Below, in pieces: positions 41,970-51,587 of a DNA stretch of 64,000 bases (position 1 is the first letter of the stretch; every line of letters begins with the position of its first letter). Source of the DNA: Phaeosaccion multiseriatum. Lineage: Eukaryota; Ochrophyta, other classes. The notes beneath the pieces are model-generated. The model ran no database searches and was not told where the DNA came from. It was given only the letters and a program-made list of their open reading frames with translations. The DNA is taken from contig OZ218958.1 in NCBI GenBank assembly GCA_965112735.1, positions 3,100,001-3,164,000 on the forward strand, in the 5' to 3' direction. Made by a program: the position numbers and the translations under genes.

Positions 41970-44900
41970 CTAGAACCCCAAATGTTGCGCCGTCTCCGCA
42001 GCGATGCCCATCCCCCACTTCTCGTGCAACATGGCGCGCACGGTGCGCTCTCGTTTAGACCGCTGCCCACGCTTGCGCTGCACGCTCGGGTCCAACGCCC
42101 CTGGCGCCAAAGAGTCCTCGAATGCCTCTATTGCCGCCCTCTCCCCGCGCCGCAAGAGCCAATCGTCCCACTCCCACGTCTGATAACTGCCACCCTCCCG
42201 TACAGCCCAACGTACACAGTACTCACGCCGTAGGGGCTGCCCTGTGGCCTTACGCCACCTCATCTTCACTATCCGCGCCAGCTCGGGCGCCCGCCCTATC
42301 CCAACCTCGTCATCGGTCACGCTCCGCTTCTCCTGCAGTGCACTAGTACCCCAGTGGGCTGAGCAGTACCGGATGTGGTATCGAGCGAACCCATCTGGTA
42401 GTCCTTGCGGCTGGCCACTCACCCCATCAACGAACGGCTTGGTGAGGTCCCTATGGTACGCCCCTTGCTTGAACTCCACTCCCCCGCCTCTGACCCTCGG
42501 CACATCCAGATACACCGTGCTACGGCGCATCACCGCGTAGTGCTCGTCGTTGAGTATGCCACCATGTCGCGCCTGGAAGGCCTGCTGTGTGGGCCAAGCC
42601 AGGACTTGGAACGGTCCGTCCCAAGCATGACTCAGCGCTTTGAGCGTCAGTGCCTTCTGCTCCTCCATGGCCTCACCCTCCTCCTGCGCCACCCCCCCTG
42701 GACGGTACAACCACACCTTAGTGCCAGGAGGCATCGGCGCTGGCCAGCGACGCTCACGGTTCTTGAGCTGTAGCCTGCTGCGGTACTCCTCGCGCCTGCC
42801 CGTCACCACCTGCGCCGCCGCTGCCATCCGCGCCCTCAGCTCGTGCACCCATGCCGAAGGCGTCTCGAACGAGCCGTCCTCCTCGAGGGCAGGCAGCATC
42901 GTTTGAAGTGGAATCGGGGGGTGTCGACCGAAGAGAGTGTAGTACGGGGAGAGGCCTGTGGTCTTGTGAGCTCTGCAGTTGTACGCGTACGTGAGCGCGG
43001 GAACATACTCAGGCCACTGCTGCATCTGGGCCTCCACTGTCGTCGCCAGCATGTCCTTCATCGTGGCCATGAAGCGCTCCACTTGCCCATTGGCTTGCTG
43101 ATGCATCGGCGTAGTGAAGACTTGTGATGTCTGGAGTACGCGCAGCACATCGGCCATGAGCGTGCTCGTGAACTGCGACCCTTGGTCACTGACCAGCACC
43201 TTGGGCGCCCCCAGCACCGTCACTACGTGCCGCACGAATGCCCGAGCAATGCCCTCCGCTGTATAGTCCTTGGCGCACAATGGCACCACCACTGTCCATT
43301 TGGTGAACCAATCTTGAAACACCAAAATGTACTCCTCCCCCCCCATGGCCATGGGGAAAGGTCCTGCCACGTCAGCACCCATAACCGCCCATGGCCCATT
43401 CACAGCCGCCGATGATATGGACGAGAGCGGAACCTGTGGAGGTCGCCTCCGTGGTGTCTTGCGTGTCTGGCACGCAAGACATGAACGGGCCCAGTACAGC
43501 GCATGCCCGTTCATGGAGGGCCACCACACTCGCTCCTGCAGCGCATCCAGCATCCGCCCTGGCCCGTGATGGCCGCCTGAGACCGCATCGCCGTGCGTGG
43601 CATGCAGTAGGGCCGGCCTGAGCGCCTTGGGGACGCAGAGCTGCAACCTCGTTCGCTCTACCCGCCACCGTCGCCCCCCGGGGGCCCACTTGCGGCGAAG
43701 GACGCCATCGCCATCGAGAGAGAACTCTCCCCCGCCCGCATCGAACACCCCCTCGCCCGGGGAGGCTGCCAAGACCTTCTGACGCCACCCCTCCAACTCA
43801 GCGTCCTGCTGCTGCGCCTTCACCCACCACGCGGGCTGGTAAGTCCGAGCCCCATGCAAGATGCGGGCTGCGCACGACTGCTCACCCACTGCCGGGGGAA
43901 CACCAGGGAGGGACCACCCAAATTGCCGCGTAGCAGCCTGCCTTGCGGCCTCCACGTCTGCCAGCGCTGCTGCCTCGCTCGCCGCAGCCGCATGGGCATC
44001 GGTGTCAGCCGCTGGAGTCGCTCCAGCCTCTCGTCCCTCCACCCCCGTGGCCGAGCCGCCAACTGTGAGTCCGCCGCCTCCTCCTCCTCCTCCTCCGCCT
44101 CCTCCTCCTCCTCCTCCTCCTCCTCCTCCTCCTCCTCCTCCACCTCCGCCGCTGCCGCTGCCGCCGCCTTCAACCCCTCCTCCGCCGCCTGCACCACCCG
44201 CACCGTCACCGCCGCCGGCTGTGGCGGCTGCTGGGGCCGCGGTCGGTGTGCGCTCCGCCTCCACCGTCGATGCACCCACCACGCCCGCGGCCTCGACGGC
44301 GGCAGGGATGTCCCACGCCACACCTTGGGTTTGCCACTGCTGCTGGGCCTCTGTGGGGGTCACCATGGTGTAGTAGCCGCCCGTATCTGCGGCGATGGCA
44401 CTCCACGTCTTCTCAATCATAACCGCTCGAGGTAGTGACAGCTTGCCACGCCTCCGCGCCGCGGCCGGCCGATAGCGCGCCCTGAACTGCTCCACTGCGT
44501 CCATGAGCTCCGTCCAGGTCCACTGGGGATGTCGGTAAGAAAGAAGGATCAGGTCAATCATCTCCACTGACTTAGCGGTCGCTGAGAAAATGAAGAGTGG
44601 ACTGGCGTGCTCCCGATCGGCCCAATACCCCACCCCGGCAGAGACGAACTGTCCTGCGCGCATCTCAGCACGCGTCACACCCGCCACCCCGCTATCCACC
44701 GCGCTCACTTCCATCGCAGACGGCACCGGAACTGCACAAGCCCGCATCTTCGGCAGCAGCTGTAGTAATGCGGCCACATCGTCGAAGGCATAGCTGAGCT
44801 GGGCCGCAGTGAGCTCCCGCTGAGTCCAATCCGTCTTCTGCTCCTCCTTGCTCATAAAACGCTGCAGGAACATACTAACCAGGTCTGCTAAGCCAATGGG

Positions 44901-47051
44901 ACGGCAGTGCTCAGGCCACACCTCCTTGAATAAATGCGTCGTGTCGACCAAGTTGGCGATGGTCCACACATGCGGCGCCAACGCCGGCCACTTCCCTAGG
45001 GCACGCTGGTCGTGACTCCAGTGATGCGCCAGCTTCATAATCCCCCCGTCGCCCCACAGCTCACTCAGCACCGCCGCCAGCGCCTCCATACCACCATTGC
45101 CACTCAAACTGTCCAAATCCACCCAAAACCCACAATCACGCTCCGAATTGGCGACGCCGCTATACTGAACACCCAATTGCAGCAGAGACGCCGGCCGAGG
45201 AGGAGTGCGTATAGCCCACTCCGAGTCCATGGCCACCACTGTCGCCTCCCGCAGTGCCGCTCGCATGTCCCACACCTGCTCCTCCGTGCGTATGTACGTG
45301 CACCGCGCTGCTGGCACGTGGCTGAGAAACAGCGGCAGCTGAGACCACTCCTCTATCACCCGTTTCTTCTCGTTGATGTGGGACAGGGTCACTGGAGCCC
45401 AGCCACATTGCCGCATCTGCTCCACGTGCTGCAGCCGAGCCGACCCGAAGCCGCCTGGCGCCTCGACCGCCACACTGTCCACGCACAGCGCCTCCAAACC
45501 TGCCGACGCCTGCTGTCTCGCCGTGACCGACGAGAGTCCCTCCATAGGCACTGACTGAGCCGCCACCGCCTCCCCTTGCAACTGCTGCGCCGCGGCAGCA
45601 AACCGCAGCACCGCACCTTCCACCGGATCCTCCCACCCTAACGCGAGGGTGTCACCCACCACATCCACCAACGCCACCTCCACTCCCACCGCATCACACC
45701 ACTCAGTCACTGGCAAGGGGTCGCGTGACAAGCAGTCAGGCACCACAAGCTCCCGCCCCGGTTTGTGGACAAACTTGAGATGATGAGCAGAGAGCCGTTC
45801 ATACCACCGAAAGAGCTTGGAGTTGGTGTCCTTGTGAGTCGCCAGCCACAGCAAGGGTTGGTGGTCCGTCACCACCGTGCAGGGATGGTGGCAAATGTAC
45901 ATGCTCAACTTGCGCACACACCAAACCACCGCCAAGAGCTCGAGCTCCGTACTGCCTAGCCGAGCCTCCGTGGGGGTAGTGGCACGACTGATGAACGTCA
46001 CGACTCGCTCCACCCCCTCGGCATCCCGCTGCGACAGCACACCCCCTAACCCGTCTGCTGAAGCGTCGGTGCTGAGCGTGAACACCGATTCCGAGCCATA
46101 GTGAGGGAAGGCCAACGCGGGCGAGCGGAGCAGGTCCTCGATGAGCCCCTCCCACGCCGCGTCGTGCCTCGGCCCCCACGCTGACCGCACATCCACCCCT
46201 TTGCGCAAGAGCTCATTGAGCGGCCGCACCTTCATGGCAAACGCCGGAATGAATTTGCGGAAGTAGCTGAGCATGCCTACAAAGCGCCTGACCTGTCGCA
46301 CCTGATTGCCTGACTGCGCAGTGGGCTTGGCCAGCGCTCGAACTGCTGCATACTTGGCTGGATCGGCCCGCACCCCCTCACTATCCACCAAATGCCCACA
46401 GAAGCGCACCTGAGATGCCCCCAACACCACCTTGCTCGGCGCCAGCTTGAGCTTGTGCTGCACCATCCTGCCGAGAACTTGGTCTAACTGGCCAATGTGC
46501 TGATCCACCGTGGCGGAGAAAACTGCAATGTCGTCCACGAAGCACGCCACGAATGCCTGTAGGCCCTGCAACACCGTGTTCATAAGGCGTACGAACGTGG
46601 CGGGTGCATTCTTCGCTCCTTGTGGCATGACTCTCCAGGCGTACGTGCCACTGTGGCAGACAAATGTAGAGATGTCCTCATCCTCCGTGGTGGCCATGGG
46701 CACATTGAAGTAGCCAGACATGATGTCCATCACCGAAAAGACCGTAGACCCCTGCATTTCCGCCAGCAAATCATCCACCACTGGCATGGCGGGCGCCTCC
46801 GTGCGGCACGCGTCATTGAGCTGCGACAGGTCACACGTCATCCGCACGATCGGAGTGCCGTCCTCGTGGCACTTGGTGTTGCCGTGCTCGTCCGTCTTCA
46901 ACACGGCCATGAGTGGAGTGGCCCAGGCTGCTGTGCTGGGCCGGATGATCTCTGCTGCTAGCATCTTGTTCAACTCAATCTCAATACCGCGCCGGACCGG
47001 AGGAGGGACACACGACCTAAGCCGCTTAGACAAGTGGTAACCCTTGATATA
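41970..47051 (-). CDS. Retrotransposon pol: RT, RNase H, RNase D-like exonuclease, integrase
   Basis: One open frame of about 1690 codons to a stop at 41972-41970, without an ATG at its start because the 5' part is lost. Order: RT with FSVMDIMSGYFNVP, MPQGAKNAPATF and catalytic FVDDIAVF; RNase H with DASADGLGG, STELELLAVVW and VVTDHQPL; a DEDD-type 3'-5' exonuclease (see separate entry); an unassigned 90-residue segment; a poly-Gly linker; the integrase zinc finger (H..H..CLACQ); the DDE core (GADVAGPF, LVSDQGSQF, QVERFMATMKD); PPGTKVWLY; and a C-terminal segment with EYCVRWAVREGG.YQTWEWDDWL that recalls a chromodomain. The RT-RNase H-integrase order is Ty3/gypsy. No internal stop or frameshift is seen in 5 kb, so decay is recent apart from the 5' deletion. 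Confidence 0.92.
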   Translation of the reverse strand, partial: YIKGYHLSKRLRSCVPPPVRRGIEIELNKMLAAEIIRPSTAAWATPLMAVLKTDEHGNTKCHEDGTPIVRMTCDLSQLNDACRTEAPAMPVVDDLLAEMQGSTVFSVMDIMSGYFNVPMATTEDEDISTFVCHSGTYAWRVMPQGAKNAPATFVRLMNTVLQGLQAFVACFVDDIAVFSATVDQHIGQLDQVLGRMVQHKLKLAPSKVVLGASQVRFCGHLVDSEGVRADPAKYAAVRALAKPTAQSGNQVRQVRRFVGMLSYFRKFIPAFAMKVRPLNELLRKGVDVRSAWGPRHDAAWEGLIEDLLRSPALAFPHYGSESVFTLSTDASADGLGGVLSQRDAEGVERVVTFISRATTPTEARLGSTELELLAVVWCVRKLSMYICHHPCTVVTDHQPLLWLATHKDTNSKLFRWYERLSAHHLKFVHKPGRELVVPDCLSRDPLPVTEWCDAVGVEVALVDVVGDTLALGWEDPVEGAVLRFAAAAQQLQGEAVAAQSVPMEGLSSVTARQQASAGLEALCVDSVAVEAPGGFGSARLQHVEQMRQCGWAPVTLSHINEKKRVIEEWSQLPLFLSHVPAARCTYIRTEEQVWDMRAALREATVVAMDSEWAIRTPPRPASLLQLGVQYSGVANSERDCGFWVDLDSLSGNGGMEALAAVLSELWGDGGIMKLAHHWSHDQRALGKWPALAPHVWTIANLVDTTHLFKEVWPEHCRPIGLADLVSMFLQRFMSKEEQKTDWTQRELTAAQLSYAFDDVAALLQLLPKMRACAVPVPSAMEVSAVDSGVAGVTRAEMRAGQFVSAGVGYWADREHASPLFIFSATAKSVEMIDLILLSYRHPQWTWTELMDAVEQFRARYRPAAARRRGKLSLPRAVMIEKTWSAIAADTGGYYTMVTPTEAQQQWQTQGVAWDIPAAVEAAGVVGASTVEAERTPTAAPAAATAGGGDGAGGAGGGGGVEGGGSGSGGGGGGGGGGGGGGGGGGGGGGGGGGGLTVGGSATGVEGREAGATPAADTDAHAAAASEAAALADVEAARQAATRQFGWSLPGVPPAVGEQSCAARILHGARTYQPAWWVKAQQQDAELEGWRQKVLAASPGEGVFDAGGGEFSLDGDGVLRRKWAPGGRRWRVERTRLQLCVPKALRPALLHATHGDAVSGGHHGPGRMLDALQERVWWPSMNGHALYWARSCLACQTRKTPRRRPPQVPLSSISSAAVNGPWAVMGADVAGPFPMAMGGEEYILVFQDWFTKWTVVVPLCAKDYTAEGIARAFVRHVVTVLGAPKVLVSDQGSQFTSTLMADVLRVLQTSQVFTTPMHQQANGQVERFMATMKDMLATTVEAQMQQWPEYVPALTYAYNCRAHKTTGLSPYYTLFGRHPPIPLQTMLPALEEDGSFETPSAWVHELRARMAAAAQVVTGRREEYRSRLQLKNRERRWPAPMPPGTKVWLYRPGGVAQEEGEAMEEQKALTLKALSHAWDGPFQVLAWPTQQAFQARHGGILNDEHYAVMRRSTVYLDVPRVRGGGVEFKQGAYHRDLTKPFVDGVSGQPQGLPDGFARYHIRYCSAHWGTSALQEKRSVTDDEVGIGRAPELARIVKMRWRKATGQPLRREYCVRWAVREGGSYQTWEWDDWLLRRGERAAIEAFEDSLAPGALDPSVQRKRGQRSKRERTVRAMLHEKWGMGIAAETAQHLGF
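44074..44143. repeat. (TCC)n coding repeat inside retrotransposon pol
   Basis: Read as a poly-Gly linker between the exonuclease-side segment and the integrase. It shows that the host's triplet expansion also acts on the element. Confidence 0.9.
44730..45310 (-). other. RNase D/WRN-like DEDDy exonuclease domain within retrotransposon pol
   Basis: Between RNase H and integrase the polyprotein contains the full DEDDy exonuclease order: motif I VVAMDSEW (the D.E pair), then SLLQLGVQ; motif II KLAHHWSHDQRALGKW (Asp); VDTTHLFK; GLADLVSMFLQRFMSKEEQKTDW; motif III LSYAFDDVAALLQL (Y...D). These match bacterial RNase D, WRN and EXD2-type nucleases, with all four acidic residues and the Tyr kept. The surrounding frame is continuous, so it is part of the element. 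Function in the element (end trimming, RNA processing, cDNA editing) is not known. Confidence 0.88.
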
Positions 47052-47235
47052 TTATACGGGATGGAACCCGTTTGCAAGCCCTGCTGCTAGGCTCTCCTTA
47101 TACCAAGATCACCGTTCTGACGTCCTCCTCCACTCAGAATCTACGTAATATAGGACACACCGACCATTGACTTATGGTCCTTCTCACTCTGAGGCCTTCC
47201 AACATCCCCAATGCCTATCCCGTAACCTTCCAACA
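47013..47235 (-). repeat. 5' LTR, truncated
   Basis: Exact 223-bp match to the 3' LTR. In element orientation it begins TGTTGGAAGG at 47235 and breaks off at 47013 into RT coding sequence. It lies 75 bp from the stop of the ParA-like gene. Confidence 0.9.
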
Positions 47236-47309
47236 CGAAGGACGCATCGTTTGGTGGGAGGCAAGCACCATTTCCTCCCGTGTGTTCGTGTGGGACTTAT
47301 GACAGGCGA

Positions 47310-47452
47310 TCAGACTTGCACGAAGCCATCTGCCATCTGACTGTCTCCATCGTCGTCTTCCTCGTTGGCAGCTAGGGCCGGGTCTCCTATAGCACCACCA
47401 CCACCACCACCACCACCACCACCACCACCACCACCACCACCACCACCACCAC

Positions 47453-47506
<54 letters not shown>

Positions 47507-49095
47507 TGTTGTTGGCTTCTTGCGCCGAAGAGGGCAGTAAAACAAGTCCGGGCGGGAACGGGTTGAGGTCCGGCACGTTGATGTTGCTCATCCTGCAGAC
47601 CTTGTGGAGGAACTTGAAGAAGAAGCTCTGGAAGGAAACCACGCGGTCGCCGAAGCCCGGCGATGACTTCGATGCTGGCTTGGGATACTTCCTCCACAAT
47701 TCCACTCCCCTCTTTGGCCTCATCTGGTCTTCTTCTTTGTTGAAAGTACAGAGAAGTTGGTCTCCAAGTGAAAAGACCGGCAACCCCTGTTTGGAGGCGG
47801 CAACGAACATTCCGATGGACACAGCCAGCACAAGGAAGGGAGGGCGGGGTCAACATTGAAGGTGACGGAATCCGAATCATGCTTACTTGACTTACATAGA
47901 ATTGCGTGCTTGCAACGAGCTGTGTGAAGTCCGGAATAGACGCCAGCACTTGCAGACCTTCTGTAGGTACCATGTCGGCGAGCTGGGCATCCTCCCGAAG
48001 AAGCTGTGTTGCTTGCTGAAGCATCCCCTGGATTCGCTGTATCCAAAAGTTGAAATTGGCCGCCGGTGTCAGGCCCGAGTGTGTGTACCGCAGGATCGTG
48101 ATGCCCAAGATTTTGGGTTTTCCTGCATTTGTGATGCGGAAATCCTCCGGAATGGCCCGTGTATCGGCCGACATTCGGACCGCCCTGTCATGATCCGTCT
48201 TCCAGGACTTAATGAGACTCGGTAGACCAAAGAGGGCGTTGTAGCAGTAGAAGTCCGGAGAGCAGGGGAGGATGACAAAGTCGCTGTGCATGATAATGTG
48301 CCTGTTCATCCAACCAGTGGACGGATTGCAGTCTAGGACGACTACATCGGCCTTGACACTCTTGGCTGTGAGATCGATCAGATAGTTCCAGGCACCCGGG
48401 GCGTTCGTTTCAATATGGAATCCGGAGCCATACGCCAGTCCGACTTTCTCCTCGAATTTGATGATGCCTTCGTGACCAGGGAGAAGAAAGAGGGCACCGT
48501 CCTCGTGTCCCGAAGGCTCCCCGTTATGGATCATGATTTGGGTCACGTCTGCAGCTTGGATCCCGACGCCCGGAGTGCCACTCGCTTGCACCACCGGCTC
48601 AAGACAATCCCTTAAGTTGTTCTTTAGATTGAGATCCGTGCCACTCTTGTAGAACATGTTGAATCCAAGTCCGGTGAACTTGAAGGGCGGAGGATTTTGT
48701 TCACCGGCATGCTCAAGCGCCCACGCCTGTCGCTCCAGCTCCTCACAGTGGGTACGAAGAAGCATGAAGCTCAAATCGCACTGCGGGTCAGCATCCACTA
48801 AAAGGACGCGAAGTCCTTTAGATGCCAAACCTACGGCAAGGCCATGGGCCAACGTGGTCTTGGATGTACCGCCCTTGCGCTGATACATGGACATGATCTT
48901 GGCCTTGTGACCAGGGGGTCGATCAACATGTACTCCCTCCACCGGGTTCTGTACTGGGAACACTGCAGTTGCAGGTTGATCGCTTCGGGGGAAAACAAAC
49001 GTCTCGGCGCGCGGTGGAAAACCACCACCTGCACGACCAGGCTCCTCCAGCAGCTCTTGGATGTTCCTTACACCCCCATCTTGCATTGCCGCCAT
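47310..49095 (-). CDS. ParA/MinD-family ATPase, nuclear and spliced
   Basis: Two exons: 49095-47896 and 47786-47310 (558 residues). The start is the first ATG in frame (MAAMQDGGVRN). The ATPase core begins near residue 73 with a deviant Walker A, QRKGGTSKTTLA (family KGGxGKTT), followed by LLVDADPQCDLS, VVVLDCNPSTGWMNRHIIMHSDFVILPCSPDFY and GITILRY, then SIPDF.QLVASTQFY joined across the intron to GLPVFSL, the ParA C-terminal pattern. A second domain of about 90 residues ends in poly-Ala and poly-Gly. ParA proteins position plasmids and chromosomes in bacteria. A canonical GT-AG intron and CAG/CCA-type repeats show that this is a resident eukaryotic gene, not contamination. A bacterial or mobile-element origin is inferred. 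It abuts the retroelement LTR. Confidence 0.82.
47395..47505. repeat. (ACC)n-(AGC)n coding repeat in the ParA-like gene
   Basis: About 60 bp of ACC followed by 50 bp of AGC, read on the minus strand as poly-Ala then poly-Gly near the C-terminus of the ParA-like protein. Confidence 0.9.
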
Positions 49096-50386
49096 GACAG
49101 CACAACTAGCCTGCTGAGGAAAGGAGGGGCACAGGAAACGTTGGAGCAGGCAAGTGAACTTGTTCTTGCTCTGAGGGAAGGGAGAACAAGCAACAAGGAG
49201 CGACAAGGAAATTTAGGCAGCATTGGCTGATAACAAACCTCCTCGTCCACTTCCTTCAACCTCTTCTTTCAAGCTTCGCCTCTCCCTGTCCCTGTGTGTG
49301 CTTGAGTTCTCTCTTTTGTTGCTGCGCTGACTTCCGCGGCATCTTTTTCTCCGGGGAGTTTCGTCAAGTTGGTTTCGTTGTCGGGACAACCAAAATGTAG
49401 ATGGAAGGATTCGCAAAGCGAAACGTTTAATTGACTTACTATTAGGGGTTTAAAGTTTAAAGTTGAATCTGTTAGAACGTAGGAGCTTGATAAGCTCATC
49501 TTCTACACTCCTTGCAGCTCCTGCAGACAACTGTCCAGTGTGGCGGCGTGGCCGGCTGCTCTATGAGCTACAAGGAATCTCTTTTGACGAAGTTCGAGCC
49601 GGAACAGCAGGGGGGGGGGAGCCGAACTGGGGAGGTACTGCGCGCGGCGGAGGACTCCAGCTGCTCAGTAATGGCGCGGTACGATGCAGGAACGTCGCGA
49701 CGACGCTTGGGACATGGCCGTTCTCCCCATTTCCGGCTGTGTGTACCATCTGCTGACTGCTGACTGTACTGTCGCTGACGCTCATGGTTTGGACCCCTAC
49801 TTCTCGTCTGTACTGCGAGTATGCAGACGCACTTGATGCAGTCTGCGACAGGGCTGTTTGAATACCTGTGGAGCGTGGCGAATGGAGACCGTGTGCCTTT
49901 GCCAGGGTCGTGATACGAGGCTAAGGACTTTTCGCGGCAGAGAAGGTGGAAGCAAGATAAAGAAGAGAAGAGAGAGGAAGAGAAAGGGTAGTGTTGCGCA
50001 GAGAAGGGCCAGGAGATTGACCATCGGGACGGGCATGTCAGCGCTACTGGTGGGCGTGGAGAATCCGCGCCGGACCAGGTCGTCGGCCGGGGGGGGCAGT
50101 GAGCTGGGATGGCGAAGAGAAATCGGCAGGAGGACGACGTAACAGGGGACCAAGCGCCTCGCGCGACCAGTGGAGGCCTCATAATACATTGTAATGCGAA
50201 AAATATCCAGTTGCTGTTCACGCCGTCCTCTGACTTGACCCTCTTGATAGGGGCCAAAGTATCACCCACTTCGGGTCGAATGAGCTCAACCACTATCGCG
50301 AGCTCGACCTTCCAAGCAAGAGCAAAATTGAAGTGGTGGGGTCCGTCAGCAGAAGCAATTAAACTGCACAAACAATACAGAGGGTG
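49096..50386. other. Intergenic region
   Basis: About 1.3 kb upstream of the ParA-like gene. AT-richer around 49430-49480. An open minus frame at about 50160-50410 (HFNFALAWKVELAIVVELIRP) has coding-like composition but no start, domain or exon partner that I can support. Nothing else is recognised. Confidence 0.35.
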
Positions 50387-51099
50387 ATGGCTTGCTTCTC
50401 CCGCTTGGCAGGCTCGCTCGCCTGCTGCCCCCTCCATCTCGCCCCCCGCTTCTCACTAAGAGGAGTGGGTATTCGAGGCGACAGACAGAGACACTTGCGC
50501 TTGAGCACGGAGGCCGTTGCCTAGGGGCGGTGTATGTCAGAGCTTATGATCTCGGAGTACGGGAATTGAAGCAACTGGAGAATGTGATGGTTAGGGGGAA
50601 GGCTAGGTGAGATGCTCGCATCGAAACGGCCCCTCGGCCTCATGGAACGAGAGTCAAGCTTCCGCCCGGCGAGAGGCCTTAGAGTACATAGGACACACAC
50701 GGAGAGTGAGGATCTTTGTACGCCTTGTCTCCCCATCGCCATCTTCATCTGGCTTCGCTCTTCGCTCTGAAGAACCGCGCGTACGTGCTTTGTGTCTCTC
50801 CCCATTCATTTCGGCTCCTCAAGTCGTCGTCTCCAGCTCTACTCCTCCCCTCTGTCTCCGGCACCAACCTCGCTCATCTTGCGCGGGACTTGTGGGGGGC
50901 CTTGCAAGAGCGCCTTGACGCCGACCTGACACCAGCAGCCACCAGCAGCAGTTCTGGTGACGTGTCTTACTACGATGGCTCAGGCACGTGGTACGGTGGC
51001 TCCAGTTCCAGTGTTGTGATGGATGGGAAAAGTCACCGCGACACGAACTGGCCCTTTTCAAATATCATCGGAGTAGTCATCAGTCAAGTATCAAGTTGA
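50387..51099 (+). CDS. Possible small gene with organelle-targeting-like N-terminus
   Basis: An ATG at 50387 opens a 45-codon frame (MACFSRLAGSLACCPLHLAP, then RFSLRGVGIRG) rich in Arg, Ser, Leu and Ala without acids in its first 34 residues, as in mitochondrial presequences. It ends at a TAG near 50522 close to possible donors. A later + frame, about 50800-51099, has coding-like composition (SGTNLAHLARDLWGALQERLDADL) and stops at 51097-51099. Linking the two as exons is a guess; no family is recognised. Confidence 0.25.
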
Positions 51100-51587
51100 G
51101 GATCAAACAGGCCGCACACGTGGTCACGCAGTACGGGCGGAGGGAGGGGAGAGACCGGGGGGGGGGTGAGTCGGGCGGTGGCGGCAGAGGCAGCCGACGA
51201 GAGCCTCAGACCATGAAGCAAGGCCCAATATATAGCACTTCGAAGACTATGTAGGCAGATGAAGTCACGAAGGCAGGAAGAGCACCAGCGTACGAGCGTG
51301 ACGAGGGAGTTGGGAGGAGCTTCGAAAATTGGAATGCTTCGGGCGGGTGTGATCATTGATTTGATGCTGCCCACATGGTGCCCCAAAAGGAAAGCATTTG
51401 ATGGAGAAACGCGTCGCCGGGGCAAGCTCGGCAGGAGCGAGGGACTGCCCTCTCTACGACCACACAACAAAGAGGGCGAAGAGCCTAGGTACCCAAGGGG
51501 GAAGTGAGGATGGAGACTGGACAGATGGCAGAAGATCGGGGTTGGCTATCCCGCGCTACCACCATTGGCTGCCCTCGCCCCCCTTCC
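51100..51587. other. Intergenic region
   Basis: About 490 bp after the possible small gene and before the helicase stop. No supported feature is seen. Confidence 0.4.

Larger units (their letters stand above)
41424..47235 (-). mobile_element. Ty3/gypsy LTR retrotransposon, 5'-truncated, with exonuclease domain
   Basis: The element reads on the minus strand. A 223-bp exact direct repeat (47013-47235 and 41702-41924) starts with TGTTGGAAGG in element orientation and marks the LTRs. Immediately before the 3' copy is ggcattgggga, a plausible polypurine tract, 46 bp from the pol stop. The 5' LTR is joined directly to the reverse transcriptase region, so primer-binding site, gag, protease and the start of RT are missing. 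Bases CTTCG occur right before the 5' LTR and, 501 bp into the 3' side, at 41419-41423, a possible 5-bp target duplication that would make the 3' LTR 41424-41924; it would then end in TA instead of CA, so that end is tentative. Confidence 0.85.

Noticed and set aside
47031-47033. Methionine start of the retrotransposon polyprotein
   Set aside because: The codon is TTG inside the LTR; the frame is open because the 5' part of the element was lost, so this is not a genuine start.
47786-47896. Apparent frameshift or missing splice acceptor in the ParA-like gene
   Set aside because: A canonical AG at 47788-47787 (AAACAG) joins the two halves in phase and reconstitutes the family C-terminal pattern, so a normal intron explains it.
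47310-49095. Bacterial contamination as the source of the ParA-like gene
   Set aside because: It has a GT-AG intron, host-type homopeptide repeats, and the same contig carries clear eukaryotic genes on both sides.
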